Assembly: GCA_963693285.1 (NCBI GenBank)
Contig: OY848922.1
Location: 5,444,923 to 5,508,922 of the forward strand
Direction of reading: 5' to 3'
Source: Xestospongia muta
Taxonomy: Eukaryota > Porifera > Demospongiae > Haplosclerida > Petrosiidae
DNA: 64,000 nucleotides
Positions 12,958 to 25,565 of the stretch are shown in pieces; the first letter of the stretch is position 1; every line of letters begins with the position of its first letter. Position numbers and translations under genes: made by a program. The notes under the pieces are model-generated. The model was not told the origin of the DNA. It worked only from the letters and a program-made list of their open reading frames with translations, and did no database searches.

Positions 12958-13985
12958 AACTTTACTCACTTCATGTCACTGACTACAACTCATCAATATT
13001 ACAGGTTACATACAGTATATTATGAAAGTGATTTTGTAAATGATTGTGATGACAATGTGTAACTGATCTGTCATACATTATTATGTAGTTTACACAGTCA
13101 ATACTTCATTTATTCATTCAGGATTCACAAAATATGAGGTTTCCTTATTAGTTTTAACTACCTTATACTAAACTCCTCTGTTCATAATATGTAGTGTTTT
13201 ATTCTTGATATAATGTATGTTATGTTAATAGTTACATATAGATCTACCTTCGATCCATAAGTTTTGTTCAACATGATCTTAATATAAACAAACTATTTAT
13301 AATTGTAATAGTACACAAGGACGAACTTTTACATGTTTAGAAATGAGGCTTCATTTTTATATGCGTATAATAATGTCACTGAATAATACATAAAGTAGTC
13401 AGAATACATGCATACATTAATGTTGGATGAAACTTCTGTAGTCACCGTTTTTGTTGCCATGACAAGTATTATAAGCAGTTTAGATATGTCTTAGTTTTCA
13501 TTATCAGGTCATTGTCATTTTATTACAAAGAGAGTTAAACTTAATAAACTATTATAATAACTAAACACTACAACAACTAGTACAATATATAATGTATGCA
13601 CATAGTAAAGTCATTATTAAGTCACTTATACATTGATTATAGTTGTATACAGAGTATACAACACATGTTCTCTGTTTTGTTCTCATTAGTACTCATCAGT
13701 ACAACATAGTAATAAACCATACAGTGTGATGTATTGATTACTTTATCTATATATTAAATGGATGGAGAGAGAGATGAGTGAATAAATAAATGGATATACA
13801 GACAAAGTTATAGGATCAATAGATGTACATGTTTTAGAATGGAAGTTTTATTTATACACATATAATAATGTCACTAAACATTCCATAGTGTGGTCAGAAT
13901 AAATAGATACATTAGTCTGTTTGATCAAACCTTTGCAGTGAACACTGTGTCCAGCCATTGAAATAACATCTGTTTCCATGACAAT
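12958..13985. repeat. Tandem duplication unit 2 plus partial third unit
   Basis: This is the second copy of the block at 11755, with shared landmarks at about 12975, 13140-13205 and 13760. From about 13830 a third, partial copy repeats the segment around 13350 (ATAATAATGTCACT, GTCAGAATA). Confidence 0.68.
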
Positions 13986-15289
13986 TATTCACTAATTAAT
14001 TATTATTCAATTAATTATTCACAAGTATAATTACATTGACATAAATTGCATGAAGACTATCATTATAGTAAGAGTTACTGAGTCTCTTCCGTTAATAAAA
14101 TTATAATGAAACTTCATCAAACCATAAACTGTAAGTAATAGAATATTACCACGACATTACAAATAGCACTGCCTGTATCAAAACTGTATTAGCAAACACA
14201 CACTGTTTCAAGGTGTCTTAAATGATATGGAAATATTATAACAATTGAGAAAGTGATCCTTTCAGATCTCAAAGTAGTTTTTAACGATGTGTTCATTACA
14301 TAGACAATCTATAAATGGAGGTTCTACTGTCATATCAAATGATTAATGCAATATGAATTATGCATTCTTATATATATATGTACTTAGTAGTAGTATCAAG
14401 AGACTAAGAGATGTAGTTAACAATGGTAGAAGAATCATAACTGTGTATGTACATCTACTCCATTATTCATGATGTATGTACATCCATTATCTAATGATGG
14501 TATAAATGCTCTCACTATTAACAAGCTTGAAATTATATTAATAAAACCATAACTTTATATGTTCACCACAATAAAATTGTGTTAAAATTTATTAGCTAGC
14601 ACACTATCTGAATGTGTAATGTCAATATACTTGAACAAATTCATGCTTATGTTTTATTCATATTATTATCACAATTATATTGTCAACCACATCCTTCCTA
14701 ACCAATTACCAGTTTATATAGTAGTAGTGTGATATTAATCATGGACACTAGACAATATTAGTAGTAGTGAGAATAATTGTAATATTAACAACATAATATG
14801 ACAGATCTTCATTATATATAGTCCAAATTTTGAGGTCTGGCTATTGTCAGAATAAACTTACTTAATAAATTTTTAGCTACTTTAGTTTAGTTACACACCC
14901 ATGTTACACGTATTGTAAGTGTATTGCTATATCTGCTAAACCAAAAAAATTAAATATAGATTATTAACATGCGTTCTTCCATTCTTCCTAAGATTCCAGT
15001 CTAATTATTCTAAATATATTCAAATTAAGCCAATTTCACTGACTGATCAAATTGTATGACAATTGATCAGTTTAACACTATTTACTCTGTGCATAGTCGT
15101 ATATACATGTTCTATCACTTAGTGTAATGATATCTATATGTATTACCTGCAGAATTGCTTAATACAAGAAGAGTCTTAGTAGTCAATGACAAGTATATAA
15201 GTAAAATAGGTTGTTCATACATCAAACCTTAATAATTTAAAGTTACACTGATAGCAAGACTTGATATGTGAGATGTTTGATCTCTTTTC
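13986..15289. other. Intergenic AT-rich DNA, nothing recognised
   Basis: All frames are broken, and there is no domain, terminal repeat or RNA gene that can be supported. Confidence 0.4.
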
Positions 15290-15690
15290 TATTAATAATA
15301 TCGTTGTAATGACTTTACGACTGAGTTAACTGTATCTGGGTAATCTTTTATGTAGATAAAACTTGAATACATTTTCTTAGCAATTTATAATTATAATTAT
15401 TAGAGTTTATCCGGTGATTGAAATCAATACTGTATATAATTGTAGGTATTTCATATGCTCTACCACTTTTATAGTGAACTATAACTCCTCATCGAGTAGC
15501 TAGTTGCTAGTTAATGTTGTACAAGTACAATGGTAAAATTGATTAATTGGACAACTTTTATATAAGGTTTGTCACTTCTATTCTATGTTTGTTTGTTTGT
15601 ATCTTTGAAGTGATTAATTTCGCTTTTATCACGACTTTAAATCTAGCATTTACTTTTTTAAAATGTCAAACAGTAATTTTTCAATAATTA
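15290..15690. repeat. Duplicate of 25195-25565 (3' flank of gene B)
   Basis: Shared landmarks in the same order are GTAGATAAAA.CTTGAATACA, AGTAGCTAGTTG, TACAAGTACAA.GGTAA and GTCACTTCTAT. In both places the block lies downstream of gene B-type 3' exons. Confidence 0.65.
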
Positions 15691-16400
15691 ATAAGCTATG
15701 ATGTCATCCTTCATTTAACAATAGATCTAACAAAATTTTTAAGTATACCCATGTTGCAATGTTACATTCAATCTTTGTCAATAAGGTCATCCGATATGTC
15801 AGGTAATATGCACATTTTATTGTATTTATTTGACAGAAGTGTCAATAAAATCATAGCTATAGTATTCTGACATGGTGTTTCTGAGGAGTTCTAGCATTAA
15901 AATTCCTTAGGTTTAGGTTCTCCATTTTTTCATGGATAATCCTCAAAGAATATTCTATCTACCTTCATTTATATTCAATGTGTGATATTAAATGAATAAG
16001 ACACAGTTTCTTTTTTATAATTACGAAGACGTATCATCAAAATATATATTGAATAATAAATTAGTTCATGAAGATAAACATGCAGGGAACTGCTGTATGC
16101 ATTAGTTATAGATACAAAAAGTAATCAACTTTATATTTTTTTAATCATCTTAAACAATTAGATCACTATCAGTAATATCTACAATGAAAGTAAAAATATA
16201 ACTGGAGTTATAGTTGTATAATCTAAAATCTATACATTAGTTTATGTGTATAATAGTTTACTGTTAAGATACTACTCATACATCAATAAACTAGTTTTCT
16301 TCTAGCCAATGAATGATCGTTATTCACATGTTATTAGTCTATTTAACATTAGAAATTGATAATTGAGCAATACATTATTGTGCTGCATATATTGTATTGC
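15690..16400 (-). pseudogene. Decayed copy of gene B 3' exons (Death region)
   Basis: On the minus strand 16030-15850 matches the start of gene B's last exon (27869-27589), including CATTGAATATAAATG and the block corresponding to ISHGDLENI. The frame is lost through small indels. Segments 16165-16195 and 16290-16350 match the linker exons at 27980-28042 and 28146-28202 with their splice surroundings. It keeps intron sequence between the exons, so it arose by DNA duplication and not retroposition. No upstream Roc-COR part was recognised here. Confidence 0.7.
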
Positions 16401-19400
16401 AATTATTATATAGATTACTGCTGTTGTTAAAATAATTATATAATGTAATGATCTCTAGAGAAACCTAAACTTTTACATTGACATATAAATTTCAACAGTA
16501 TATTCACATTAAATTATTAGATAACCATCACATAGATCTACAAAGAAATATAGTAATACATATAACACCTGTGTACCTGTACATCATTGATTGTGAGAAG
16601 TATGATCAAGATATTATCACCTTATTTTGACTTCATTCTACAAGTATCTAAATTTGAAATACCTATGTTTGTTATCTTATAGTCTTATTACAAAGATATT
16701 TTACTAGCTAGATTACAATAGCAAATGATGACTGTCCTAATCTTTCCATCCAGCCAAAGGACTTGTCATTTTCTGACAAACAGGTTATTTTTAAAAAAAA
16801 GCACAATGTCTTGCATCCATTCATAAAGAAATGTAAAAATATTGTTCTATCTTACATGAAGAACTTATGTACAGTTCTAATGATTATATTCTGCCTCCAA
16901 CTGTATATAATATTGTTGAACATGTAAGTATATTGTAAGATGACCATAGTGTTATCTTTTGTGATAAAACAGACAAAGCAGTTGGGATACAGAGAATATC
17001 ATTGTTTGATGTGACATCAGAACAAAAAAATCCAATTACGAACGTAAGTCATATGTAAAAACTAGTCAGTATAATGTGGACGATGAAAATGTATCACTAA
17101 CTACCCCTATTTGTAAAAGTACATCGGGATTAAAAAATGTTATCAGTGAAGTTTTATTATTGTAATTACTCAATTTACAAGATATAATTTGAAAGTAACA
17201 TGAAGTAATTTATGATTAAAAAGTGTACATTTCAAGCAACAATTACAATACTGGAAACATTGAATTTACACAAGGAAACAAAATGGGTATTTATTATCAT
17301 GTTTCATACTGGTTTCCATATACAATGGCTAAATACTGTTATTCATAGTGATATTAACTATAACAAGTATCCCAAAAATGAACCTGATGAGTCTAAGGCC
17401 TCTACCTTAAAACCTCTAAGGTCTGACATGAAAAAGAAAAGCAACTGTAATTAAAATTATATAATAATTATATAAATGAGTGCATATAAGCTAAATCTCT
17501 ATAAATGTATTTTTATCTGATTAACTTATTATAATAATATTTATGGTATATATTTATAGCTATACATTCTAAATATGGGAAAGGTAGTTTTACAATACAC
17601 ACAATAGTATCAGTTTCCTCATATTGTACTACAATAAACAGTAAACAAGATAAAATTATGTACATATACATGTGTTGTGCATTTACCTATATGAACTTTA
17701 GTACAACAATGTTTTGGTGTATCAAATGCAAAAACAGTACTTTATATGTACATGAACATTCTCTTCTATGCCATAATTTATTTGTAAGTCATAAAATGAT
17801 CATCTAGTTTTACATTAGCTTGGTATAGCCGACATTATACTTTCCAATCTCATATTTTGTGACATAAACATGTTCTAGAGCAATAAATCAACTTCTTTTA
17901 AGTACCCAGATATTCCGCTTGAACCAGATACTAAATTTCTCATGATATATTATAAGCCATCTAGCATGACTTTATGCATAAAAAACAATATTTGTAAGGT
18001 AGAAATGTGCTAAAAATGTACGAGGTAACAGAACACACGATAATATGACAACCTCAAATTTATAGGGATATCTACACAGATGTTAAATAGTCCATCTATT
18101 AATTAAAATTAGAGTAATTCTTTTGCCTTTACATTTACATAATTAGTCAATAAAGTAGCTGCTTATTGTAATGTTGACAACTACATAATATTATTGTCAC
18201 AAAAATTAATGTCTAAAATGCATAATATTACATTAGTCTCTTTGAGTGATCAACACACTTGATAAGATGTATTTTTGTCTATGTTTCTCTTTTTGAATAA
18301 TATACCAGACTTTTAACTGTATTATTTGATAATGACTTTAATATTGTCCCAAACATTAACTTAATATAACCAAGCTGTGCACTCAATGCAATCAGTAATA
18401 TCTTTCATGTGATAAAAGCTGAAGCATTGTGTAGTTACATAAAAGACCATTACTCATACTACTAGTATAGCATGTAGTTATTAATGTCCCATCACAAACT
18501 AATACTAGAATTGAAAGGTCAAAAGATTTATTCGCCATACTAAACTATGATTAATTTTTCCGCTGATAGGCAAATATTTTAATATCTATGATAACAATGT
18601 GTATGTATAACACTGTCAGTATGTACAACCAACCCGGGCCTCATGTTAAAATAACTTCGATTATCTAGCATTGTGTATGTAAAACATCTTTAGCTTTATA
18701 TGAAGAAGATGAGAACCTTAAATGGAGCATTAGGTATGATTAAAATTATCCCTACATGTATCACTGTCTTCTATATTCTGTTGTAGTAAAAAATAAATGG
18801 CAAAAATTAAGTGATATTAAAGAGATTAGTACTTGAACTGAAATTACATTTTCTTGATGATTGATCAACTTGAAAAATATGCTGACATATCTGTTGAAAT
18901 TATAAATGTATAGCATAATATGTGTATTATTAAATGTTTTTATTAAATACAGTTTTTGTATTTCTCATAAAACTAATGAGGATCCTTTTATAAATGCTTC
19001 TAAAACTTATTTTTCAAGTTGTCACACTAAGGCAAAGCTCATAAATTCAGGTAAGTATTCTAATAAGTGTGAAAAACAGAGAAGATACAAGTTAACTAGA
19101 GTAAGTAATTAATACCATATAATTAATACTATTTAAATTTACATTATTAAAAATTGCATTAATGATGAAAATATAAATACCATCTTTGTCCTTTTTTAAC
19201 ACTGTTTTTAATAGAAACTGAAACAATGTCTTGCTGAATATGATTGAACAGCTGGCCTATTTGATGCTACAAAAACAAAGTGGATAGTTTGTTTCACTGC
19301 ATGGTGTTATGATGAGCTCATAAGAGAGTAATGAAAATCAAGATTATCATTTTATTGTTCACACTCTTCCCTGGAGAAGAAATCTAATAAAATTATTTTG

Positions 19401-20479
19401 TGTTTTGGACAAAAATTTTCCTGAAATTTTTAGCTAAGATGTAAATATATGACTGTTGAAAGGAAGGAAGGCTGCCATCTGATAGACTTGAAACCAGCTT
19501 GTTTTCCTGAATATACATTTCAGCAATGACTACAATGTTAATGGTTATTCAAATATATATTTTATGAGTCATTTATCCAATTCATTTAAACAGTTATATT
19601 ACATAGTATATCATGTCCATAAAGTGTTGGGTCATTCATAGTGCTCAATAATTGTTTAAGGTACTTATTATGATGAAGTTATGTTTATGATTTACTTAAT
19701 ATTTTCTTTAATTTCTTTGATGACATCATAGTAGAATGGTATTTCTATTGATTGTCTGATATTGTTGATTTGTTGTATTTGTAAATAATTATGGAATCAT
19801 TAATGCTTCTTTTATGAATACAAATAAATATTTGTGTGTTTTCAAATGTTTCCATGTATTGGGAAATTTACACTTCACAGTTTTCATATTATAACATATT
19901 AAGTGTAATTACCGTGTGGGTGGCTCGAATTGCAAATTGACAACTAAAATCAAAATAACGCTTTGGATACTTGTCACCAAGGCTTGTAATGTTTAATGCA
20001 AATATTTCCCATGACAGCATCCCTGCATCCTATCTACTATTGTAGCAATAGGAAAGGTTACGATATATGTGCATCATCAGCAAAGAATGAAGCTCTTAGT
20101 TCAACTTAATTTACGAATGGTTAATGTTGAAGAATTGCCATAAATGAGATCAAATCGAACTCACAGACTACTAATGACCTTGTTGGTCCTTAAAATTTCG
20201 CACGTAGCAAGTAAACTAACGGATATATGATGATGTCTCTGGACACACCACAAAGTCACGCCCAGCAATTATTTGGGTGGAGTTACAAGAAAACATCCTG
20301 GTACTCTAGGAAGTTTCTCTGGGAAGTTACTCTGGTTGATTATCTTTGATTTGACATATTGTACTGTTTTATGGATTATTTATTTGTAATAAATATTGTT
20401 TTACTAAAGTATGCTGGTACAATCTTGTCTTCTTTAATGTAAAAGGAAAGTAAGGCAATGCAGCTGGTAATATTCATTA
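16401..20479. other. Intergenic region; no supported gene
   Basis: Several short open stretches exist (for example 17212-17454 + and 18906-19112 +). None has codon structure, motif or splice context that supports it. Nothing else was recognised. Confidence 0.4.
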
Positions 20480-20549
20480 TATTTATATGACTGTCATGAA
20501 CTCTGACCTAGAGATAAGTGTGGTATATATGCAATACTTGTGAACATGT

Positions 20550-21978
20550 ACACGATTAATGTTCATAATGTAACTTTGTGTGGTATATTTCAAAACATAG
20601 ATGGATGTGTAGTGGTGATTTACAGACTTTACATAAAATTGTGCCTGGGATATTTTTTTGTCTAGCTCAGCAAACTTCATACTGAGGGCGACCACCAGAT
20701 ATTGTTTCCTTTCTAATTGGCTGAGTAAATGCCCCCTCACTTAGACTCATAGGGAGAACTCTTGTCGGTGCTACATGTCTCCTATCAACAGGACGCTTAT
20801 GGCCTTCTAGTAGACTTGTAACTAAGGAGAGACAAAAGACTAATTAATTGAGTAAGACTTTTTTCAGCCACAGTATTATACAAGATACTGGCATTTACAA
20901 TGCTTAAGTCGAGTAAATGAAATAATACTCTCTTCCACCTTTTTCAAGATCTATAACAATATCCATAATGTAGCTCCAACTAAACAGACTTAATGAAACC
21001 TCACATATTCAAGTTGTAGTCGTGTATCATCACTGGTTTCTGTACTGTCTCGACTCCTTCTATAACTGCTCTGATTCTGCATCATTTTTCCATCGTGTCA
21101 TGTCTATGGAGGGTAGATATCATGTGTACCAGTCTTTCCACTTCAAACATATTATGTTACTATCGTCAGTGATATCACTGTATACTTCACCTATACAGTA
21201 GTAACATAATTGATTGTTTATTTCTTTTTATTGTTATCTTTAGCTAAACTTGTTGACTTAAATGTCTCACTAAGTCCCTTCCTATCCTTTCTTACTGTCC
21301 CACAAGCCTCACGTTCTTTCTGTTTTAGGTCCAAGAAGAGGGTAAGTGATAAATAGTAGTTTTCAATGTACACTATGTAACCATGTTAGAGAGAAGTGAT
21401 ACTGGTTCCATGACTACTCGGTGAGCAAGCCTTTTCTTCGCTGAACCATCTTTTCTTTCACTAGTAACATCATTGGTATTGTTCATAATAAGGTATGTAT
21501 AGATTTACTTGTTTTTACACATAAACATTTTTTGCATCAGCTTATACGCATGCTTTGATACACCATTTTGTGTTTTTTAGGCATATACTGAACCCATAAA
21601 AGCCTACCCTTATAAACTATTATGCTCTCATCAGCAGATGGTTCCTGATTGATTCATACACAGACTGGAATGCCTTTATTACTAAATCAAGGATTGGTTT
21701 TATCTTGTAAATCATATCATAGTCATTGCTGGTACAATCGGATTGGTTCACTGCATCGTTGAGATGGAAAAAATTCATCAACAGTTGAAATCTTCCAGAC
21801 ATAATGGGACTGACGCTTTCATATAAATTACCGCTTGGTACTTCAGTAAGATCTGTTACACATAAGTTGTTACTTAAATTTGTAAGCATAAACTTGTAAG
21901 CATATTATACGTATTATGTGTTAACAATGGTAAACTAGTACATAGCAAAATTTACCTCACTGTAGGTAACCCCATTAA
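20550..21978 (-). pseudogene. piggyBac transposase remnant, middle and C-terminal part
   Basis: Minus-strand pieces occur in piggyBac order. At 21889-21620 is SGRFQLLMNFFHLND and a YKIKPILD block. At 21640-21560 is SADESIIVYKGRLLWVQYMP. At about 21310-21250 is ACGTVRKDRKGLS. At about 20930 is FHLLDLSIVNASILYN-like sequence. At 20690-20560 is the cysteine-rich tail with CKVCKSPLHIHLCFEIYHT. Stops and frameshifts separate them. It cannot encode an active enzyme. Confidence 0.72.
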
Positions 21979-22134
21979 GGCTGATTCACACTAGAAAACG
22001 TAGCAAACGTAACGTATACGTAAGGTTTGGACCGCAACGTAATAACGCATTGCAATTGTGAAAGACCATTCACACTGTTACGATCACGTGTATTTACGGT
22101 TACTGTTAATTAAGAAAGTAAAATTAAAATTGTC

Positions 22135-23427
22135 ATGGCTGTTCTCAACCGTAGACCTTTGCTACTGCTTTTACTGATTAGGAGGAGAAGACGAAGAAGA
22201 AGGGAGCGCAAACGTATTTGGGTGAGAGATATTTTTAAGAAGAGGCTTCAGCTGGGGGAGTATCATTCTCTAATAAATGAAATGCGATTAACAGATCACC
22301 AAAGTTTTTATAGATATTTTCACATGTCACCTGAGAGGTTTGCCCATTTGTTGAGTTTGGTAGGACCTGCTATCACCCGTCAAACAACATCCTTTCGTCA
22401 ACCAATTCACGCTGATGAACGACTTGCCATTACCTTACGGTATTTGGTGACTGGTGATTCCATGCAGACCATTTCATTTAGCTACAGAGTTGGTCACTCA
22501 ACTATTTGTGGCATTATTGATAGCACTTGCGATGCTTTGTGGAATGTGCTCTCTTGTGAATATCTTAGGAGACCATCAACACCAGAAGAATGGATAAAGA
22601 TCAGCGAAGGTTTTCAACAACTCTGGAACTTTCCTCACTGTTTAGGGGCTATCGATGGAAAGCACATTGTGATGCAGGCACCAGCCAACTCTGGTTCCAA
22701 CTTCTACAATTATAAGGGAACATTTAGCATTATTTTACTGGCTGTTAGTGATGCTCAATACTGCTTCACCCTTCTTGATATTGGAGATACTGGAAGGCAA
22801 AGTGATGGAGGAGTTTTGGCTAATTCTGCCTTTGGCCGGTCATTGGAGAGTGGGTCTTTGTCTTTGCCTTGCCCTAAGCCGCTTCCTGGTCAGTCAAGTT
22901 CAGTACCATACTATTTTGTTGGTGACTCAGCATTTCCACTGAAGACCTACATGTTGCGTCCATTCCCTGGAAGATTTTTACCAGAAGACAAACAAATCTT
23001 TAATTATCGTTTGTCCAGGGCTCGCCGAGTGATCGAAAACACTTTTGGAATCATGGCAACAAAATTTAGAATTTTTAGAAGATCTATTGTTGCTAATCCA
23101 GACAAAGTAACCAAGATCACTCAAGCAGCCTGTTGTTTGCACAACTACTTACGGATATCTGAGATAAACAATCCTCCATCTGCTCGTTTCTATTGCCCTC
23201 CGGGATTTGTTGATGTAGAAGATAATGATGGAAATGTCATTCCTGGTGACTGGAGGTCAGAAATTTCACCTAGTGCACTGCAAAGTGTACAGCGTACTGG
23301 CAGCAACACATACTCTCGGTCAGCTTCTGACTTGCGAGACAGCATTATGACTTTTATGACCACTCCTCAAGGAGAAGTACCATGGCAGTATGCCCATGTC
23401 CGTAGCCATGGCAATCGGCTTCAATAA
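22135..23427 (+). CDS. PIF/Harbinger transposase (DDE_Tnp_4), intact
   Basis: A single-exon protein of 430 residues, a normal length for this family. The N-terminus is very basic (residues 16-27, mostly Arg). A helix-turn-helix-like segment with HADERLAITLRYLVTGDSMQ is at 92-111. The catalytic DDE triad reads as D174 (AIDGKH), D264 (VGDSAFP) and E301 (RRVIENTFG). It cuts and pastes the element, normally together with the Myb/MADF partner encoded at 23498-24333 on the other strand. ATG 22135 is the first in frame after the left terminal region. There are no stops or frameshifts, so the gene looks recently active. Confidence 0.9.
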   Translation: MAVLNRRPLLLLLLIRRRRRRRRERKRIWVRDIFKKRLQLGEYHSLINEMRLTDHQSFYRYFHMSPERFAHLLSLVGPAITRQTTSFRQPIHADERLAITLRYLVTGDSMQTISFSYRVGHSTICGIIDSTCDALWNVLSCEYLRRPSTPEEWIKISEGFQQLWNFPHCLGAIDGKHIVMQAPANSGSNFYNYKGTFSIILLAVSDAQYCFTLLDIGDTGRQSDGGVLANSAFGRSLESGSLSLPCPKPLPGQSSSVPYYFVGDSAFPLKTYMLRPFPGRFLPEDKQIFNYRLSRARRVIENTFGIMATKFRIFRRSIVANPDKVTKITQAACCLHNYLRISEINNPPSARFYCPPGFVDVEDNDGNVIPGDWRSEISPSALQSVQRTGSNTYSRSASDLRDSIMTFMTTPQGEVPWQYAHVRSHGNRLQ

Positions 23428-23497
23428 TGATTACATTTTTATTGTACTTACATGTGTTATTATTAATTTCAATGTACATTTCAATAGATTTTACAAG

Positions 23498-24333
23498 TTA
23501 CTGCATGGCATAGTTATAAGATGAAAGGGGAGGGTACTGGACTTCATATAGCACCTGCTCAATCTTCAGTCTAGCTAGTGACACTTGCTCAGGGGACAAT
23601 TTTCGTAATCGTTCAGCCACACTTAAAGCATAGAGGTTGGCTTCGTCTTGTTCTGACTTAAGGTGACGTAAAATTTCTAAATCAACCTCATCAGCTTCAC
23701 ACTTCCTTTTTTTTTGCCGCTTACTGAAAGACAAACTATAACGTAAAATAGCTAAATACTGTGCTCCACATACCCCTGATTAGTAGTGTGTATGGGTGTT
23801 AAAGAGTTTCCCTCATCTATGGGTGTCGAAGACTCCACCTCCTCACTCACACAAGATGACGGTGTCATAGGATTCTGTTGAGACTCTGATGACTCCAAAC
23901 CTTCTTGTGGCTCAGGTTCTTCAGTCAAGTCAACATTACCTATTGTACTAAAAGAACTGTGATTTCTTTATTTACTATTAATAATTACTCACTTTCTGTG
24001 TCTTACGAAGTCCCGAAGAAACATCATATGCTCTAAAAGTTCCCATGGCACAGTACTCTTGGCGGCACTGCCTGTTGGCTTCTTCTTCTTTTTAATTTCT
24101 CTGACAAACCTGTCCCTAAGAGCCTTCCACCTCTGCTGTACTTCATCAACTATATAGTAAAATTTTCGTAATAAATAAATACGATACTAAAATAACTCAC
24201 CTTTTCTATCAAGAGTACTGGCTATAGCTTTCCACGCATTTTCTTTTTTGAGCAGTATCTTGAAATCAGGGCTTTTAATGTCGTAGATACAGGGAAAAGT
24301 TCGAACAAGATCTATAAGTTTCTCGTCATCCAT
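23498..24333 (-). CDS. Harbinger partner protein, MADF plus BESS type (4 exons)
   Basis: The CDS joins 24201-24333, 23993-24149, 23774-23947 and 23498-23723, with introns of 51, 45 and 50 bp and intact frame (229 residues). Exons 1-2 give a MADF domain: LIDLVRTFPCIYD, AWKAIASTLD, WKALRDRFVREIKKKKKPTG and FLRDFVRHRK. Exon 3 is an acidic, Ser/Pro-rich linker. Exon 4 has a basic stretch (KRQKKRKC) and a BESS-like helix pair with LRKLSPEQVSLARLKIEQVL. In Harbinger elements such a partner brings the transposase to the element ends and the nucleus. A CCAAT box in reverse (ATTGG at about 24390) and CpG-rich DNA just upstream suggest its own promoter. Confidence 0.82.
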
Positions 24334-24334
24334 T

Positions 24335-24540
24335 TTGTAAGTGACAATGATTCACGTGGCAGACGCGGCCACACCCACATGGGTACTTCTGATTGGTCAG
24401 CTTCTTACGAACCGCGGGAAAAGTTGAACAAGTTTCAAGGCTATACGTTACGTTACGAACAGGAGATACGTTGCACGCACGTGCTAACAACAATAATGTG
24501 AATACTCATACGTTGCGTTGCGTGAACAATGTGAATCAGC
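24335..24540 (-). promoter_or_regulatory. Likely promoter and subterminal repeats of the Harbinger partner gene
   Basis: This CpG-rich stretch upstream of the partner gene has ATTGGTCAG, CACGTGGCAG and repeated ACGTTACG and CGTTGCG words running into the right terminal repeat. The mirror region 21991-22100 has the same words. Confidence 0.5.
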
Positions 24541-25067
24541 CTTAATTCCCATGGTGAAAATAATAGCCAGTAATGGATTTACTTGTTTTTGCATAGGATT
24601 TCTTATCCATTCATGACCACTTGCTTTTGCATGGTCATTCAGATGTGCTTCAGATGAGGTAAGTATTTATTCAGCATACCTAATTGTCTATATATATATA
24701 GATTAAATTTTATACTTCTGATGTAAAAAAAGGTTAAAGAAATCCACTGGAAACTTCCCACTCATGTCAACAGTTAGACCAGTTGAAGCAGTAAATGGAT
24801 GTACTGAGGAGAGAAAGGAAATAAGAAGAATAAAATGTATATATAATTGCGTGGGTGGTAGAGTGGCTGAATAGGTGGAGCTCTGATGGCAGAAGTGAAT
24901 GACGAAGCATTGCTTTGATTAGGAAGACTGTTGTTGTGGTCAGTTGGAAAATCTTAATCCTCACTGTAGCCATCACTATTAGAATCATCTCTTGGTAGAA
25001 GATCAAAATAGTTCAAAATAAAGTCTGGATAGGATAATATTTTTCTCGAACTGTTGCTGCAAGCCAT
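24541..25067 (-). pseudogene. piggyBac transposase remnant, N-terminal part
   Basis: ATG at 25067 starts MACSNSSRKILSYPDFILNY followed by the acidic stretch SDGYSED and a stop. Further down, KQVNPLLAIIFTMGI (about 24600-24550) leads straight into the Harbinger insertion. The acidic N-terminus and the MGI block are typical of piggyBac. Confidence 0.62.
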
Positions 25068-25194
25068 TGAAAGTTTTAAATTATATTTCTTTTAGCTGCT
25101 TGCAACATAAAACATTTTGTATATGTTGTTCACAAATGTAAAGGTTGCTATATGTGCTGCTGCAGCTGCGCAATTGACCATCAAAGGGTTAATG

Positions 25195-25565
25195 ATGATC
25201 TTGTAATGGTCTTAAGACTGAGTTATCAGTATGTGATAATTTTTTTTGTAGATAAAAACTTGAATACAATTTCTTAGCAATTTATAAATGAATCAACAGA
25301 TATATAACTGTAGGTATTTCATACATTCTACTACTTTTATAGTGAGCTATAACTTCTTTTCAAGTAGCTAGTTGTCTAATGTGCTAGTTATTTTTTGTAC
25401 AAGTACAAAGGTAATATTGATTAATTGTACAACTTTTGTATGAGGTTTGTCACTTCTATTTCATTTTTTTATTTAAATGATTAATATTGCTTTTATCATG
25501 ACTTAATATCTAGTCCTTTACTTAAAATGTCAAACAGTGAATTCTTAATAATTAATCCATAATTG
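25195..25565. repeat. Duplicate of 15290-15690
   Basis: This second copy lies about 2 kb beyond the gene B stop codon. It starts right after the piggyBac target site at 25189-25192, so it is also the flank into which piggyBac inserted. Confidence 0.65.

Larger units (their letters stand above)
21979..24540. mobile_element. PIF/Harbinger element, complete, two genes
   Basis: The terminal inverted repeats are GGCTGATTCACA (left) and TGTGAATCAGCC (right). TTAA abuts both ends, either a TTA target duplication plus one base or a 4-bp one. Both subterminal regions carry repeated CGTAACGTA/ACGTTACG/CGTTGCG motifs, likely binding sites for the partner protein. Inside are an intact transposase (+) and a convergent MADF/BESS protein (-), the standard two-gene Harbinger layout. 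Its open frames are undamaged, unlike the piggyBac around it, so it is the younger insertion. Confidence 0.88.
20480..25188 (-). mobile_element. piggyBac element copy 1, broken, with a Harbinger element inside
   Basis: The right (5') end is sharp: read on the minus strand it is TTAA then CCCTTTGATGGTCAATTGCG, with the TTAA target at 25189-25192. Transposase remnants run from 25067 to about 20550 on the minus strand and are split at 24541/21978 by the PIF/Harbinger element. The left (3') end was not found, so its edge is approximate. Confidence 0.75.

Noticed and set aside
17212..19112. Two short + frames (80 and 68 codons)
   Set aside because: No motif, low-complexity Lys/Asn/Ile composition typical of random AT-rich DNA, no splice partners.
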